From Terriglobia bacterium (GTDB lineage Bacteria; Acidobacteriota; Terriglobia; Bryobacterales; Bryobacteraceae), in the NCBI GenBank assembly GCA_020073265.1, contig JAIQFN010000024.1, positions 22,558 through 86,557 of the forward strand: a DNA stretch of 64,000 nucleotides, read 5' to 3'. This document shows, piece after piece, positions 1 through 9,092 of the stretch. The notes under the pieces were generated by a model. The model searched no databases and had not been told where the DNA came from. It worked only from the letters and a program-made list of their open reading frames with translations. Position numbers and translations under genes: made by a program. Position 1 is the stretch's first letter. Each line of letters starts with the position of its first letter.

Positions 1-211
1 TCATGGCGTCCAGGCTGCCAAAGGCCGCCGCGTACATGAGCGGGGTCCCGCCGCGTTCGTCCTTGGTGTTGACGTCTGAGGATTTGATGAGACTGCCCAG
101 CGTGGAAAGATCGTTGTTGCGAATGGCCTGATAATAGCGGTCGCTGGGCGACTGCGCCAGGCACACGCTCATGGTCGCCAGAACTGCACTGAATGCCCCG
201 ATTTTATTCAT
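1..211 (-). CDS. Secreted ankyrin-repeat protein, N-terminal part only
   Basis: Only the first 70 codons are in the window; the gene runs off the left edge. The start ATG at 211 sits 8 bases after a strong AGGAGG ribosome site. The N-terminus (MNKIGAFSAVLATMSVCLAQ) is a short signal peptide, so the protein is exported. After it comes a stretch with the ankyrin pattern: a helix ending in NDLSTLGSLI, then VNTKDERGGTPLMYAAAFGS, the classic ankyrin turn plus TPLMYAA helix. Ankyrin repeats bind other proteins; the partner cannot be told from this fragment. Confident as a gene, function unknown. Confidence 0.8.
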   Translation of the reverse strand, partial: MNKIGAFSAVLATMSVCLAQSPSDRYYQAIRNNDLSTLGSLIKSSDVNTKDERGGTPLMYAAAFGSLDAM

Positions 212-408
212 ATCCGTTACGCTCCTCCTAGGTTTTGCAATATCTTCATTCCTAGCTCAATTGCATGCCAGATGCAAGCTGGGCTTGGCTTTGGCGAGCG
301 GCCTACGTAACGCCTTAGCAAGTAGTACGTAAAGCACTCTCAGGCTGTTACCCGATTGTCTGGAGTTCCATGTCGCTCTATTCTGGAGCTCCCGGAGAGA
401 GGCGATTC

Positions 409-2751
409 GTGAAAATCCTGGTTCCACTCGCGGCCCTGATGGCGATGGCCGCGCTCGCACAAGCGCAGGCGCCCACGGCCGGCAGTTGCACCGTTTTTCC
501 GGCGGACAACATCTGGAATACGCGGATCGACCAGTTGCCGGCGCATCCGAGCTCTTCTACGTGGGTGACCACCATCGGCGCCTCCAAGCCGCTGCACCCG
601 GATTTCGGCTCGGGCACGTATGACGGCGGCCCGATCGGCATCCCCTTCGTTCTCGTTCCAGGAACACAGACCAAGTATCCGGCCAGCTTCCAGTATCAGG
701 ACGAGAGCGACACCGGCCCGTACGCGATTCCGCTCAGCGCACCCATCGAAGGCGGCAGCGCCTCGACCGGCGACCGGCACGCCATCGCGGTTGATGTCGA
801 CCACTGCGTTCTGTACGAAATCTACGACGCGCATTCGCAGACCGCGAGCTGGCAGGGCGGCTCGGGCGCGATCTTCAACCTGCTGTCGGACGCGCCGCTG
901 CGCCCGGCCACCTGGACATCCGCCGACGCCGCGGGCCTTCCGATATTCCCGGGATTGGTACGCTACGACGAAATCGTAGCGGGCGAGATCCGCCACGCCA
1001 TCCGCTTCACGGTTCCTCAAACGCAGAAAGCCTACGTGTGGCCGGCGCGGCACTATGCGTCGTCGCAGACCAGCGCGCAGTATCCGCCCATGGGCGCGCG
1101 CTTCCGGCTGAAGGCGAGTTTCGACATCTCGCATTTCTCGGCCACCAATCAGATCATTTTGACCGCGATGAAGCGCTACGGCATGATGCTGGCCGATAAC
1201 GGTTCGTCCTGGTACATCTCCGGGGCGCCGGACGATCGCTGGAACAACGACGACTTGCACGCGCTGACGACGATCTTGGGTTCCAATTTCGAAGCGGTGG
1301 ACGTGTCGCCGTTGATGGTGGATCCCAATTCCGGCCAGGCGGGGCAGACGTCCGTGTCCGTGGCGGTGACTCCGTCTGCGGCGAGCGTGCAAGTGAACGC
1401 GCAGCGGCAATTCACGGCTACCGTGACAGGCAACAGCAACCAGGCGGTCACCTGGGATGTGAACGGAAGTATCGGCGGAAACAGCGCGGTTGGTTTCATC
1501 GATTCGATCAGCGGTTTCTACACTGCGCCGTCGGTGGCGCCCGCGCCGGCGACGGTCACGGTGCACGCCACCAGCAAGGCGATGCCGTCGGCGGTAGGGA
1601 GCGCTTCGGTCACCGTCACGAATCCTACACCGCCGGTCAGCGTCTCGGTGTCGCCCGCGAGCGCGAGCGTCCAGGTCGGCCACGGTATGCAGTTCGCGGC
1701 CACGGTGCAGAACGCCACCGTCACCACGGTCGCGTGGATGGTGAACGGGATCGCGGGAGGCAATAGCGGCGTCGGCACGATCAGTACCAGCGGTTTCTAC
1801 ACGGCGCCCAGCGCGATGCCATCGCCCGCGAACGTCCTGGTGCAAGCCTCCAGCACGGCAGCGCCATCCGCGGTTGGCAGCGCTTCGGTAACGGTCACCA
1901 GTCCCCCGCCGCCGGTCAGCGTCGCCGTTTCGCCCTCCGGCACCAGCGTCCAGGTCGGCCACGGCATGCAATTCACGGCCACAGTGCAGAACAGCGCCGT
2001 CACCACGGTCACGTGGATGGTGAACGGCGTCACGGGAGGCAACAGCGCGGTGGGCACGATCAGTTCCAGCGGCTTCTACACGGCGCCCAGCGCGATGCCC
2101 TCGCCCGCGAACGTCCTGGTGCAAGCCTCCAGCACGGTGGCGCCATCCGCGGTTGGCAGCGCTTCGGTAAACATCACGAGTCCTCCGCCGCCTGTCAGCG
2201 TCTCGGTGTCGCCCGTGAGCGCCAGCGTCCAGGTCGGCCACGGCATGCAATTCGCGGCGACTGTGCAGAACGCCACCGTCACCACGGTCACGTGGATGGT
2301 GAACGGAATCCCAGGAGGCAACAGCGCGGTGGGCACGATCAGTGCCAGCGGGTTCTTCACGGCGCCCAGTGCGACGCCATCGCCCGCGGCCGTCACCGTA
2401 CAAGCCTCCAGCACAGTGGCGCCATCCGCGGTTGGCAGCGCTTCGGTAACCATCACCAGTCCTCCGCCGGTCAGCGTTACGATTTCGCCCTCGAGCGCCA
2501 GCGTTCGAATCGGCCACACTCACCAGTTCACAGCCAGCGTGCAGAACGCGGCCGTGACCACGGTCTTTTGGAAGGTGAACGGCATCGCCGGCGGCAACAG
2601 CACAGTGGGCACGATCAGTTCCAACGGCCTCTACACGGCACCCAACACCAAGCCTTCGCCATCGCAAGTGACGGTAAGCGCCGTCAGCGCCGCGGACCCG
2701 ACCAAGTCGGCCAGCGCCAGCGTAAGCATCACCAGCAACCTGCGGAGATAG
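409..2751 (+). CDS. Secreted protein with tandem Ig-like (BIG2-type) repeats
   Basis: About 780 residues. I place the start at GTG 409, behind GGAGAG, because this gives a clean signal peptide (MKILVPLAALMAMAALAQAQ); an in-frame ATG at 370 would add 13 residues. Residues about 20-310 form an unrecognised N-terminal globular domain rich in Trp, Tyr and Pro, with motifs such as NIWNTRI, GGPIGIPF and RHAIRFTVP. From about 325 to the end there are five Ig-like modules of about 92 residues, each beginning near VSVSPASASVQVG and containing TTVTWMVNG and GFYTAPS. Such repeats act as stalks or adhesion modules on exported proteins. No anchor motif is visible at the C-terminus. The four distal modules are nearly identical at DNA level. 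Substrate or partner unknown. Confidence 0.85.
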   Translation: MKILVPLAALMAMAALAQAQAPTAGSCTVFPADNIWNTRIDQLPAHPSSSTWVTTIGASKPLHPDFGSGTYDGGPIGIPFVLVPGTQTKYPASFQYQDESDTGPYAIPLSAPIEGGSASTGDRHAIAVDVDHCVLYEIYDAHSQTASWQGGSGAIFNLLSDAPLRPATWTSADAAGLPIFPGLVRYDEIVAGEIRHAIRFTVPQTQKAYVWPARHYASSQTSAQYPPMGARFRLKASFDISHFSATNQIILTAMKRYGMMLADNGSSWYISGAPDDRWNNDDLHALTTILGSNFEAVDVSPLMVDPNSGQAGQTSVSVAVTPSAASVQVNAQRQFTATVTGNSNQAVTWDVNGSIGGNSAVGFIDSISGFYTAPSVAPAPATVTVHATSKAMPSAVGSASVTVTNPTPPVSVSVSPASASVQVGHGMQFAATVQNATVTTVAWMVNGIAGGNSGVGTISTSGFYTAPSAMPSPANVLVQASSTAAPSAVGSASVTVTSPPPPVSVAVSPSGTSVQVGHGMQFTATVQNSAVTTVTWMVNGVTGGNSAVGTISSSGFYTAPSAMPSPANVLVQASSTVAPSAVGSASVNITSPPPPVSVSVSPVSASVQVGHGMQFAATVQNATVTTVTWMVNGIPGGNSAVGTISASGFFTAPSATPSPAAVTVQASSTVAPSAVGSASVTITSPPPVSVTISPSSASVRIGHTHQFTASVQNAAVTTVFWKVNGIAGGNSTVGTISSNGLYTAPNTKPSPSQVTVSAVSAADPTKSASASVSITSNLRR
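1633..2743 (+). repeat. Four tandem 276-279 bp repeats inside the Ig-like protein gene
   Basis: The phrase coding for the start of each Ig module recurs at 1633, 1912, 2191 and 2467, giving periods of 279, 279 and 276 bases. The units share long identical blocks, for example the parts coding TTVTWMVNG and SAVGSASV. A fifth, more diverged module precedes them from about 1350. The pattern suggests recent internal duplication or gene conversion, and makes copy-number change by recombination or assembly collapse possible. Confidence 0.85.
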
Positions 2752-2772
2752 AATTCGTCGAGGTCTGTGCGT

Positions 2773-2949
2773 GTCTTCAGCGGGACCACCGAGGGAAGTT
2801 TCTTCGCGCTGGACGCCAAGACCGGTAAGCCGCTGTAAGATCTCCAGACCGGCGGCGGCATCGGTGCGAATCCCATCTCGTTTGCGATCGAAGGACAACA
2901 GCACATCGCCATCGCCGCCGATCGCGTGCTGTACGTCTTCGGTTTGTAA
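2773..2949 (+). pseudogene. C-terminal remnant of a PQQ-dependent dehydrogenase
   Basis: Reading from 2773 in frame gives VFSGTTEGSFFALDAKTGKP, then L, then an in-frame TAA at 2836-2838, then DLQTGGGIGANPISFAIEG and a tail ending RVLYVFGL before a natural TAA at 2947. This is the conserved last blade of quinoprotein (PQQ) alcohol dehydrogenases, where the residue after GKPL is normally Trp (KPLW-FQTG). The rest of the protein, about 500 residues, is missing: the Ig-repeat gene ends at 2751. It is therefore a fossil with no start and a nonsense codon, left by deletion or by rearrangement at this junction. The identity is from motif recognition; a search would settle it. Confidence 0.75.
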
Positions 2950-3017
2950 GTCTTCAGTCGCCGGCCTGCTCGGCCAGACAGGCTGGTGTATACTTTCCCC
3001 AATGGGAGGTGCCCCCC

Positions 3018-4696
3018 GTGGCTCTGTCTCGCAGTCACGTGTTGTCCGGCGCCGCGCTCTTGGTCCTGGCCGGGGTGAGCCAGGCTCAACCGGTTATCTA
3101 CCCGAATAACATCTACAACGCCGGCAGCTACACGCGGCCCAACCTGCCGGGCGGATCGATCGCGCGCGGTTCTGTGTTCGCAATTTTCGGCAAGGGGATC
3201 GGCCCCGCGAACGGCGTCCTGGTGTCCGCCTTCCCGCTGCAACCGAGCCTGGCCGGCGTTGGATCACGCAAGGCACCAACTCGATAGACGCCATCCCGGT
3301 CTATGTCGCCGCCACCCAGGTGAACGCAGTCATGCCATCCAACGCGCCCTTGGGTCTGGTATCGCTCCAGCTCGCCTTCAATGGCCAGAAGAGCAACCCT
3401 TCACCGGTGCGCATCGTGAATTCGAGCTTTGGGACGCTCGGCGCAAACAGCGCGGGCTTCGGTCCATCAGTGGTGCTGAACTTTGTCGCGCAAGACCAGC
3501 AACCGGTCAATTCTCTGACTGTCAGCGCCAGCCCCGGACAAGTGGTGACGTTGTACGGCACTGGGCTCGGCCCCGGGCTGAATCCGGATAACGTCGCTCC
3601 GCTGGCCGGCAATCTTTTGACGCCGGTGGAGATCTGGGTGGGAGGGCAAGCCGTGGCTCCCTCCGACATCCTGTATTCAGGCCGCAGCCCGTGTTGCTCG
3701 GGACTGGACCAGTTGGTGTTCCGCATTCCACCCAAAGCTCCGTTGGGATGTTACGTCCCGGTGCTGATTCGCACCGACAAGGCCGTGTTGAGCAACGCAA
3801 CCACGGTGGCCATTCAAGCGCCGGGCGTCAACACTTGCGCTGATTCCCAGAATCCGTTTACGTCCCTATATCAGAGCGCGGGCAAGGTGGGAGCGATCCT
3901 GCTTTCGCGCTTGCAGTTTTTGGCCCAGGTGGACCTGGACCAACCATTGTCGTTCAGCGTGGATTATGGGTTCGCGAGCTTCTCGGAGGAGAACGGATCG
4001 CAGTTCTCCTACAATTCGCGGCTGGCTTTCCCGCCTCCCGGATCCTGCACGGTCTACACCGGCGCCCAGGATATGTTGGCGGATGCGACTCTGCCCGGCA
4101 CCTTGCCGAGCGTGCGATTCCTGGATGCCGGCGCGACATTGAACACTTCCGGGACCGGCGGGTCGAGGTCGATCTTGCGGTACGGAAATCCGGGAGACTA
4201 CGGCGGCCTGTTCGGCACCGACCTCGCGGGCCTCTCGCTGCCCAGTCTGTTTCTGAATCCGGGGAGCTTTCAGATCAGCGGCACGGGCGGCGCCGACGTG
4301 GGCAGCCTGCAAGCAACCGTCAATGTAGCGCCGATCTTGAAGTTCGCCGGCCTGGCTGGGATCGCCGCCGTAAACCGGAGCCAGGACCTGACGCTGACCT
4401 GGGAAGCTCCGGACGCGAGCGCTCAACTGATCCTGATCGCGGGTTCAAACTATGACGTGCCCACCGACTCGTCGTCGGCGTTCTTTTGCACGGCCTTGCC
4501 GTCGGATCGAAGCCTGACCGTTCCCTCCTGGATCCTCTCGGCTCTTCCCGCTTCCAGAACGAAGCGGCATCAATCGCACGGCAGACTGCTGATGGGCACG
4601 GCCTCGTTCGGCCCAGCGGTAACCAATGTCACGGGAGTGAAGGCGGTGCAGACGATTTCGATCAGCGCCAAAGGCCAGTCCGTGCTGTTCCGCTAA
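3018..4696 (+). pseudogene. TIGR03437-type secreted protein, frameshifted
   Basis: The gene starts at GTG 3018, 8 bases after GGGAGG, with a signal peptide (MALSRSHVLSGAALLVLAG, then VSQAQ). The first frame gives NAGSYTRPN, ARGSVFAIFGKGIGP and FPLQPSLAGV, the hallmark start of the Solibacter-defined TIGR03437 domain, and then runs into a stop at 3285. The continuation, WITQGTNSIDAIPVYVAATQ and onward, lies in another frame from 3260 to 4696. The break is at 3258-3262 and equals one missing base or two extra ones. A second copy of the domain follows (VVTLYGTGLGPG, SGRSPCCSGLDQ, GCYVPV), then about 300 residues of unknown secreted sequence. Either a real frameshift mutation or a sequencing error; the downstream frame otherwise looks intact. 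Confidence 0.75.
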
Positions 4697-4704
4697 CACC
4701 AGCC

Positions 4705-5811
4705 ATGAACCGATCCCTCTTATTCCGGCGACTCTTCACCTCTCTGGCAGTGACGTTGTTCATCGCGCTATTCAGCTTTCTTTTCGCGGGCTGCAATGGT
4801 GGCCAGCACCCCGTTGGGGACGCAGCCGATGGCGACAACGCAGAGGGTGAACTCGAAGAAGGTCTGCAGGGCGGGGCGCACGGTGAAGGATTTGACCCGT
4901 ATGGATATCCCAGGAACGCCCGCCGCGAGACGCCCGAGGACACCGATGCGGTGGACGCCGACAACAACGGTGATGATCCGAGTCAGGACCAGCGCGAGCC
5001 GGAGCCCACGCCGCAAGCCGCGCATGCCGCGCCCTCTGCTCCGCGGGTCTATTTCGCGAATCTGAACGGCAACGCGGTGGACGTTCTGGATACTGGCACT
5101 TATTCGTTCATCGCGCACGTCGGGGTCGGACAAAAACCCCGAGGTGTCGCGCTCACGCCGGACCGCCGGCTGCTGTTCGTATCCAACTCGGCGTCGGCCT
5201 CGATGACCGTCGTGGATGCCGCTAGTCTGCAAGTGACGGCGACCATCGCTCTGCCGGCGGGAAGCTCGCCCTATGGCATCGCCTTCACTCCGGACGGGGC
5301 GTCGGCGTATGTGGCGAACTTCATCACGGCGGGGTCGGTGTTCGTGATCGACGTGGCGACCAAAACCATCAAGGCGAATATTCCCGCCAGCGGCTCCACC
5401 ATTCATGTCGCCGTAAGCCCGGACGGTACGCGCGCGTTCGCAACCAACATCGCCGGGAATTCTCTGATGGTGATCGATACCTTGACCAATACCGTGATAG
5501 CTACGGTGCCACTGACCAACGCCGACGCAGTCGCTACGTCCACCAACGGGCGCTGGATCTACGTGACCACCGACGTTCTGGCGGACACCGGCAAGCTCAC
5601 CATTCTGGACGGAGTGACTTACGCCGTGGTGCAAACCGTGCCGGTGGGAAACCTGCCAGTCGCGCTGGCGGCTTCCCGGGATGGACGTTTTCTGTTCGTG
5701 GCCAACGCCGGCTCGACCTTTGTGTCGCAGTTCTCCACGCGAACCAATACGCTCATTCGCACCGTTCCCTCCGCGCAGGGAATTCAGGCTCTGACGTACG
5801 TGCAGCGTTGA
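4705..5811 (+). CDS. YVTN-type beta-propeller lipoprotein
   Basis: 368 residues from ATG 4705; no clear ribosome site, but the gene begins 8 bases after the preceding stop. The N-terminus is a type II signal peptide with the lipobox FAGC and lipidated Cys30. Residues 31-105 are an acidic, low-complexity linker. From about 110 to 368 there are repeated blades of the YVTN/NHL-like type (VALTPDRRLLFVSN, IAFTPDGASAYVAN, VAVSPDGTRAFATN, ALAASRDGRFLFVAN), which fold as a beta-propeller. Such proteins are surface or periplasmic binding platforms. The ligand is unknown. It is followed 6 bases later by an Lgt-like gene, which fits a lipoprotein, though Lgt acts genome-wide. Confidence 0.85.
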   Translation: MNRSLLFRRLFTSLAVTLFIALFSFLFAGCNGGQHPVGDAADGDNAEGELEEGLQGGAHGEGFDPYGYPRNARRETPEDTDAVDADNNGDDPSQDQREPEPTPQAAHAAPSAPRVYFANLNGNAVDVLDTGTYSFIAHVGVGQKPRGVALTPDRRLLFVSNSASASMTVVDAASLQVTATIALPAGSSPYGIAFTPDGASAYVANFITAGSVFVIDVATKTIKANIPASGSTIHVAVSPDGTRAFATNIAGNSLMVIDTLTNTVIATVPLTNADAVATSTNGRWIYVTTDVLADTGKLTILDGVTYAVVQTVPVGNLPVALAASRDGRFLFVANAGSTFVSQFSTRTNTLIRTVPSAQGIQALTYVQR

Positions 5812-5817
5812 ACTCCG

Positions 5818-6582
5818 GTGTTTCCTTACATTGCCCAACCGGTTCTCGAGATCGCGGGGCAGCGCTTCTATGCTTTTGGCGCACTGGTCGCGCTGGCGCT
5901 GCTGGTGGGCTGCTGGTTTTTCATGCGCCGCGCACGGCGCGAGCATCTGGACCAACGCTTCGCCCGGATCTTCATCGTGTCGGTGGCAGCAGTGGCTTTC
6001 TTCGTTTCCCACGCGCTGAAGGTTGTGATCTATGCGCCCATGCTGCTGCGCGAGAAACCGTGGAGCGTGTTGGATGCTTCACAGGACATGTATTCCTTTG
6101 GCGGCCTGGTGGGTGGCGTGCTCACGGCGGCGTGGCTGATGCACCGCTATCGCGTGTCGCCTCGAGATCGCTGGCGTTACCTGGACAACCTGGCTTTTGC
6201 GTTCACCGTGGGCTGGATCTTCGGCCGCGCGGGTTGCAGTCTTTCGCACGACCACATCGGTGTTCCGTCAAACTCGTTGCTGGCGGTACGGTTTCCAGGC
6301 GGCTCGAGATACGACTTGGGATTGCTGGAGCTGATCTTTACCGGCCTGCTCGCCGCGGTCTTCTTCCGTTTGGATCGACGGCCGCGCCCGCCCGGCCTTT
6401 TCCTGGGACTGTTTTTTCTGACCTACGGCATCTTTCGCGTGTGGCGCGACCAGCTCGAAGTGGACGTGCACCGGTTCCTGGGATCGTCGCCGGATCAACT
6501 GTTCGCTGTGGTGTCGGTCGCCGCTGGAGCGTTGATACTGGTCAAGCTCGCTCGCGAACGCCAAGTCCGGGCCGTGGCCTGA
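5818..6582 (+). CDS. lgt: Divergent prolipoprotein diacylglyceryl transferase (Lgt) family protein
   Basis: 254 residues from GTG 5818. It has about seven membrane helices and the Lgt layout: an N-terminal FPYIAQPVLEI, a central GGLVGG in a helix, the GR-G motif (GRAGCSLSHDHIG) and a C-terminal FRVWRDQLE segment. Lgt moves diacylglycerol from phosphatidylglycerol to the lipobox cysteine. Compared with E. coli Lgt, the His of HGGLIG is Phe here (YSFGGLVGG) and the Asn of GRLGN is Cys, so the canonical catalytic set is not complete. It may be a functional variant, since an HDH motif follows, or a paralogue with another job. It lies 6 bases after a lipoprotein gene, probably in one transcript. 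The family call is good; activity is uncertain. Confidence 0.75.
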   Translation: MFPYIAQPVLEIAGQRFYAFGALVALALLVGCWFFMRRARREHLDQRFARIFIVSVAAVAFFVSHALKVVIYAPMLLREKPWSVLDASQDMYSFGGLVGGVLTAAWLMHRYRVSPRDRWRYLDNLAFAFTVGWIFGRAGCSLSHDHIGVPSNSLLAVRFPGGSRYDLGLLELIFTGLLAAVFFRLDRRPRPPGLFLGLFFLTYGIFRVWRDQLEVDVHRFLGSSPDQLFAVVSVAAGALILVKLARERQVRAVA

Positions 6583-6589
6583 ACCTCGT

Positions 6590-7072
6590 CTAGCTGCAGA
6601 GGTCCTTCGGCAGTCTCACGCCGCAGAGTTCGCCCAGCCTCGCCTCGGTGGCCTGCACGCGGCCGGCGGCCAGAGACAGCGCGCGGCGGAACACTGCGAG
6701 GGCGAGTTCCGGATCGGTCTTAAAAGCAGCCGCGAGGTCGTCCCTATCGATGCACAGCGCGCGGCTATGCTCGCGAGCGCGAACCCGAAAAAGCGTGTCG
6801 TGACGGTCCAGCAGCGCGGACCAGCCGAACGCATCACCTGGTCCAAGCGCTTGGATAGAAACCAGATAGGACGGTGCGCTGACCTCCACGCACACGTTGC
6901 CTGAAAGCATCAGGTAGAAGTTCCTGGACTGCTCCCCGGCCGATAGGATCGACTCGTTCTCTTCGAAAGTTACCTCGTGGGACAGGGCCATCAACTTGGC
7001 GACCTGCAGATCGTTCATTCCGGCTAAGAAACTGTGTTCTTTCGCTGCGTTGGTCAGCGTCATATCACTCAT
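6590..7072 (-). CDS. Stand-alone cyclic nucleotide-binding domain protein
   Basis: 160 residues if started at ATG 7072 (a TTG at 7093 is also in frame). Residues about 10-130 form one cNMP-binding (CRP-type) domain: FLAGMNDLQVAKLMALS, the beta-strand ESILSAGEQSRNFYLMLSG, and a phosphate-binding-cassette-like GPGDAFGWSALLD. The usual Arg of the cassette (R-A at its end) is not obvious, so ligand binding is uncertain. No helix-turn-helix follows; the tail is a helix ending near the C-terminus, so it is not a CRP-type regulator by itself. The next gene on the other strand begins 164 bases away. An adenylate cyclase lies at 37961-39535, but no direct link can be shown. Confidence 0.75.
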   Translation of the reverse strand: MSDMTLTNAAKEHSFLAGMNDLQVAKLMALSHEVTFEENESILSAGEQSRNFYLMLSGNVCVEVSAPSYLVSIQALGPGDAFGWSALLDRHDTLFRVRAREHSRALCIDRDDLAAAFKTDPELALAVFRRALSLAAGRVQATEARLGELCGVRLPKDLCS

Positions 7073-7235
7073 TCCGAGCCACCGGCTCCTCAAAATAATC
7101 GTCAGGCGCGACTTAGACGTCGTTCGCGGCTAGGTAATGCAAATCAGTAGCCAGTTTTTCCACGAGAGGAAAGCGCCTATTCACCCACTTTGATGAAGTC
7201 CAAAGATGATGTCCGGCTTCCGCCAGGAGAAAACG

Positions 7236-9092
7236 ATGCCCCAAGCCGCTAAACACAAGATCGTGATCGTCGAAGACGAAGGCCTGATTGCCGCCGATCT
7301 GGAATCCAGGCTGAAAAAAGCCGGTTACTCCGTACCAGGTACCGCGGACTCGGCGCAGAAGGCGCTTGAAGTGATCGAGAAGACCTCGCCTGACCTGGTC
7401 CTGATGGACATCCGGCTGAAGGGCAAGGAAGACGGAATCCAGGTTGCCGACCTGGTGCGCGAAAAACTCGACATCCCGGTGGTCTATCTGACCGCCTACG
7501 AGGATCATGGCACGCTGGAACGCGCCGGGCGCACCCAGGCCTTCGGCTACATCAAGAAACCGATCGCGACCGCCAGCCTGAAGGGCGCCATCGAGATCGC
7601 CCTGTCCAAGTATCGCTTCGAACGGGACCTGCGCGAGGAGCGCGACTGGGCGATCGCCAGTTTCGCGGCCGTGCCGTATGCGGTCCTGGTCACCGATGGA
7701 TTCGGCCGAGTCACCTACATCAACTCTCAGGCCGAGGAACTGGCCGGCTGGAGCGTGGACAAGGCCCTGGGCCGCCCCGTCGCGGAAGTCTTGCGGCTCT
7801 GCTCTCGCGAGACTGGAACGCCGGTTGAGGACCTGGTGCCGCTGGCGATGCTCCACGGACAGACCGTTCCATTGCCGGACAACATTTACCTGAAGGGCAG
7901 CCAGGAGCGCGTCTACGCGATCGAGGGCAACATAGCGCCGCGCTGGCGCAACGGGCGGCTGGAAGGCACCGTCATCGCGCTCACGGATGTGACGCTCCAA
8001 CGGTTCGAAGCTGGACAATTGCGTCAGGAAAACAAACAGGACGCGCTGGCTCGCATGGCCGACGGCGTGGTGCGCCACATGCCCGACTTGGGCGAGGTGG
8101 CCGAAGAGAGCTCGCGGCTGATCGAGAGTCTGCCCCAAGACAGCCCGCTGCGGGGGAGCGTGGAACGAATCGAGAAGGCCGCCATGGACGCCTTCGCCAC
8201 CACCTGTCACCTGCGGGCCTTCCTGGAGCCGCCCGATTTCGATCTCGAGCGCGTCATGTTGAACGAAGTACTGGCGCGATTCGAAGAGGCTTTCCAAACC
8301 ATCGAGCCGGGTTTCACCCTGCTGGTGGAGCCGGAGCAGATGCCAGTTCAGGCCGACGGGTGGCAATTGATGCGCGCGCTGTTGAACACCGTCCTGCATG
8401 CTCGCAGCCGGATGCAGCCCGGGACCGGCCTGGTGATGGACGCAGCCGGCGCGGAACCCGACCAGTTGGGTCAGTGGGTTCGCATCCGCCTCACGTATGC
8501 CACGGCGGATGAAGACGCGGCATCGCTCGAGCGCGTCTTCGAACCGTCCTGGTCGGGTCCCACCGAGGATCTTCACATCACGCATTCGCTGGTGAAGCGA
8601 ATGGGAGGGCTGGCGAGCGCGAGGCTGGAGCATGGCAACCTGGTGCGGTTCGAGATCTTCCTTCCGCGCGTGGAGGTGGCGTCCGCCGGCGCATCCCCTC
8701 CCAGGCTGGACGAACCCGCCGTGCTGCTCATCGAGCCCAACCAGGAGATGCGGCGCGTTTTGCATGTTCATTTCGAGGAGCACGGCTTCAATCTGCTGGA
8801 AGCGGCGTGTTGCGAGGAAGCGCTGGTATTGGCGGAACTCTACGAAGGGCCGATTCCGCTGGTCATCGCGAATCCCGCGGGCGGCGACCATGCTTCCGCC
8901 GGACTGGCGGACCGATTCGCCGCCATCGATCCGGCCATCCGCGTCCGCCTGATGGACGGCTATGTCGAATCCTGTGATCGAGCGCGCGGAGTTGGCGAAT
9001 CACCGGCGGTCCGGCATTTGACCAAGTGGGACTTGCTGGCCTGGGTACGGCAAGCGCTCGGTCAGTCAAGGCCTGCTGTATGCGGGGCTTAG
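7236..9092 (+). CDS. Receiver-PAS-pseudokinase-pseudoreceiver protein, copy 1
   Basis: 618 residues from ATG 7236, chosen because CAGGAG lies 7 bases upstream. Residues 7-120 are an intact receiver: acidic pair in VEDEG, phospho-acceptor D58 (LVLMDIR), T86 (YLTAYED) and Lys in YIKKPI. Residues about 135-255 are a PAS domain (AVLVTDGFGRVTYINSQAEE). Residues 270-485 have the shape of a histidine kinase but lack its chemistry: the phospho-His is displaced (VVRHMPDL), the N-box Asn is His388 (LLNTVLHAR), and no DxGxG is present before FEPSW. Residues 493-610 look like a second receiver with Asn546 where Asp should be (PLVIAN). It is probably a phospho-responsive binding protein, not a kinase. Tandem paralogue follows at 9259. 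Confidence 0.85.
   Translation: MPQAAKHKIVIVEDEGLIAADLESRLKKAGYSVPGTADSAQKALEVIEKTSPDLVLMDIRLKGKEDGIQVADLVREKLDIPVVYLTAYEDHGTLERAGRTQAFGYIKKPIATASLKGAIEIALSKYRFERDLREERDWAIASFAAVPYAVLVTDGFGRVTYINSQAEELAGWSVDKALGRPVAEVLRLCSRETGTPVEDLVPLAMLHGQTVPLPDNIYLKGSQERVYAIEGNIAPRWRNGRLEGTVIALTDVTLQRFEAGQLRQENKQDALARMADGVVRHMPDLGEVAEESSRLIESLPQDSPLRGSVERIEKAAMDAFATTCHLRAFLEPPDFDLERVMLNEVLARFEEAFQTIEPGFTLLVEPEQMPVQADGWQLMRALLNTVLHARSRMQPGTGLVMDAAGAEPDQLGQWVRIRLTYATADEDAASLERVFEPSWSGPTEDLHITHSLVKRMGGLASARLEHGNLVRFEIFLPRVEVASAGASPPRLDEPAVLLIEPNQEMRRVLHVHFEEHGFNLLEAACCEEALVLAELYEGPIPLVIANPAGGDHASAGLADRFAAIDPAIRVRLMDGYVESCDRARGVGESPAVRHLTKWDLLAWVRQALGQSRPAVCGA

Noticed and set aside
1633..2743. Regular repeats considered as CRISPR or satellite DNA
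   Set aside because: The period is 279 bases and in frame with protein modules; there are no short repeats with unique spacers.
340..2904. A very long open frame (about 850 codons) on the minus strand opposite the Ig-repeat gene
   Set aside because: It is full of Arg, His and Asp repeats that mirror the repeated plus-strand gene; no domain, start signal or normal codon use. The plus strand has the signal peptide and Ig modules.
3009..3287. The first 92-codon frame as a small complete secreted protein
   Set aside because: It breaks off in the middle of a TIGR03437 domain that continues in another frame at 3260, so it is the front of a frameshifted gene.
7113..8891. Open frame of about 590 codons on the minus strand opposite the first pseudo-hybrid kinase; a similar one lies opposite the second
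   Set aside because: They are similar only because the two plus-strand genes are paralogues. No domain is present on the minus strand.
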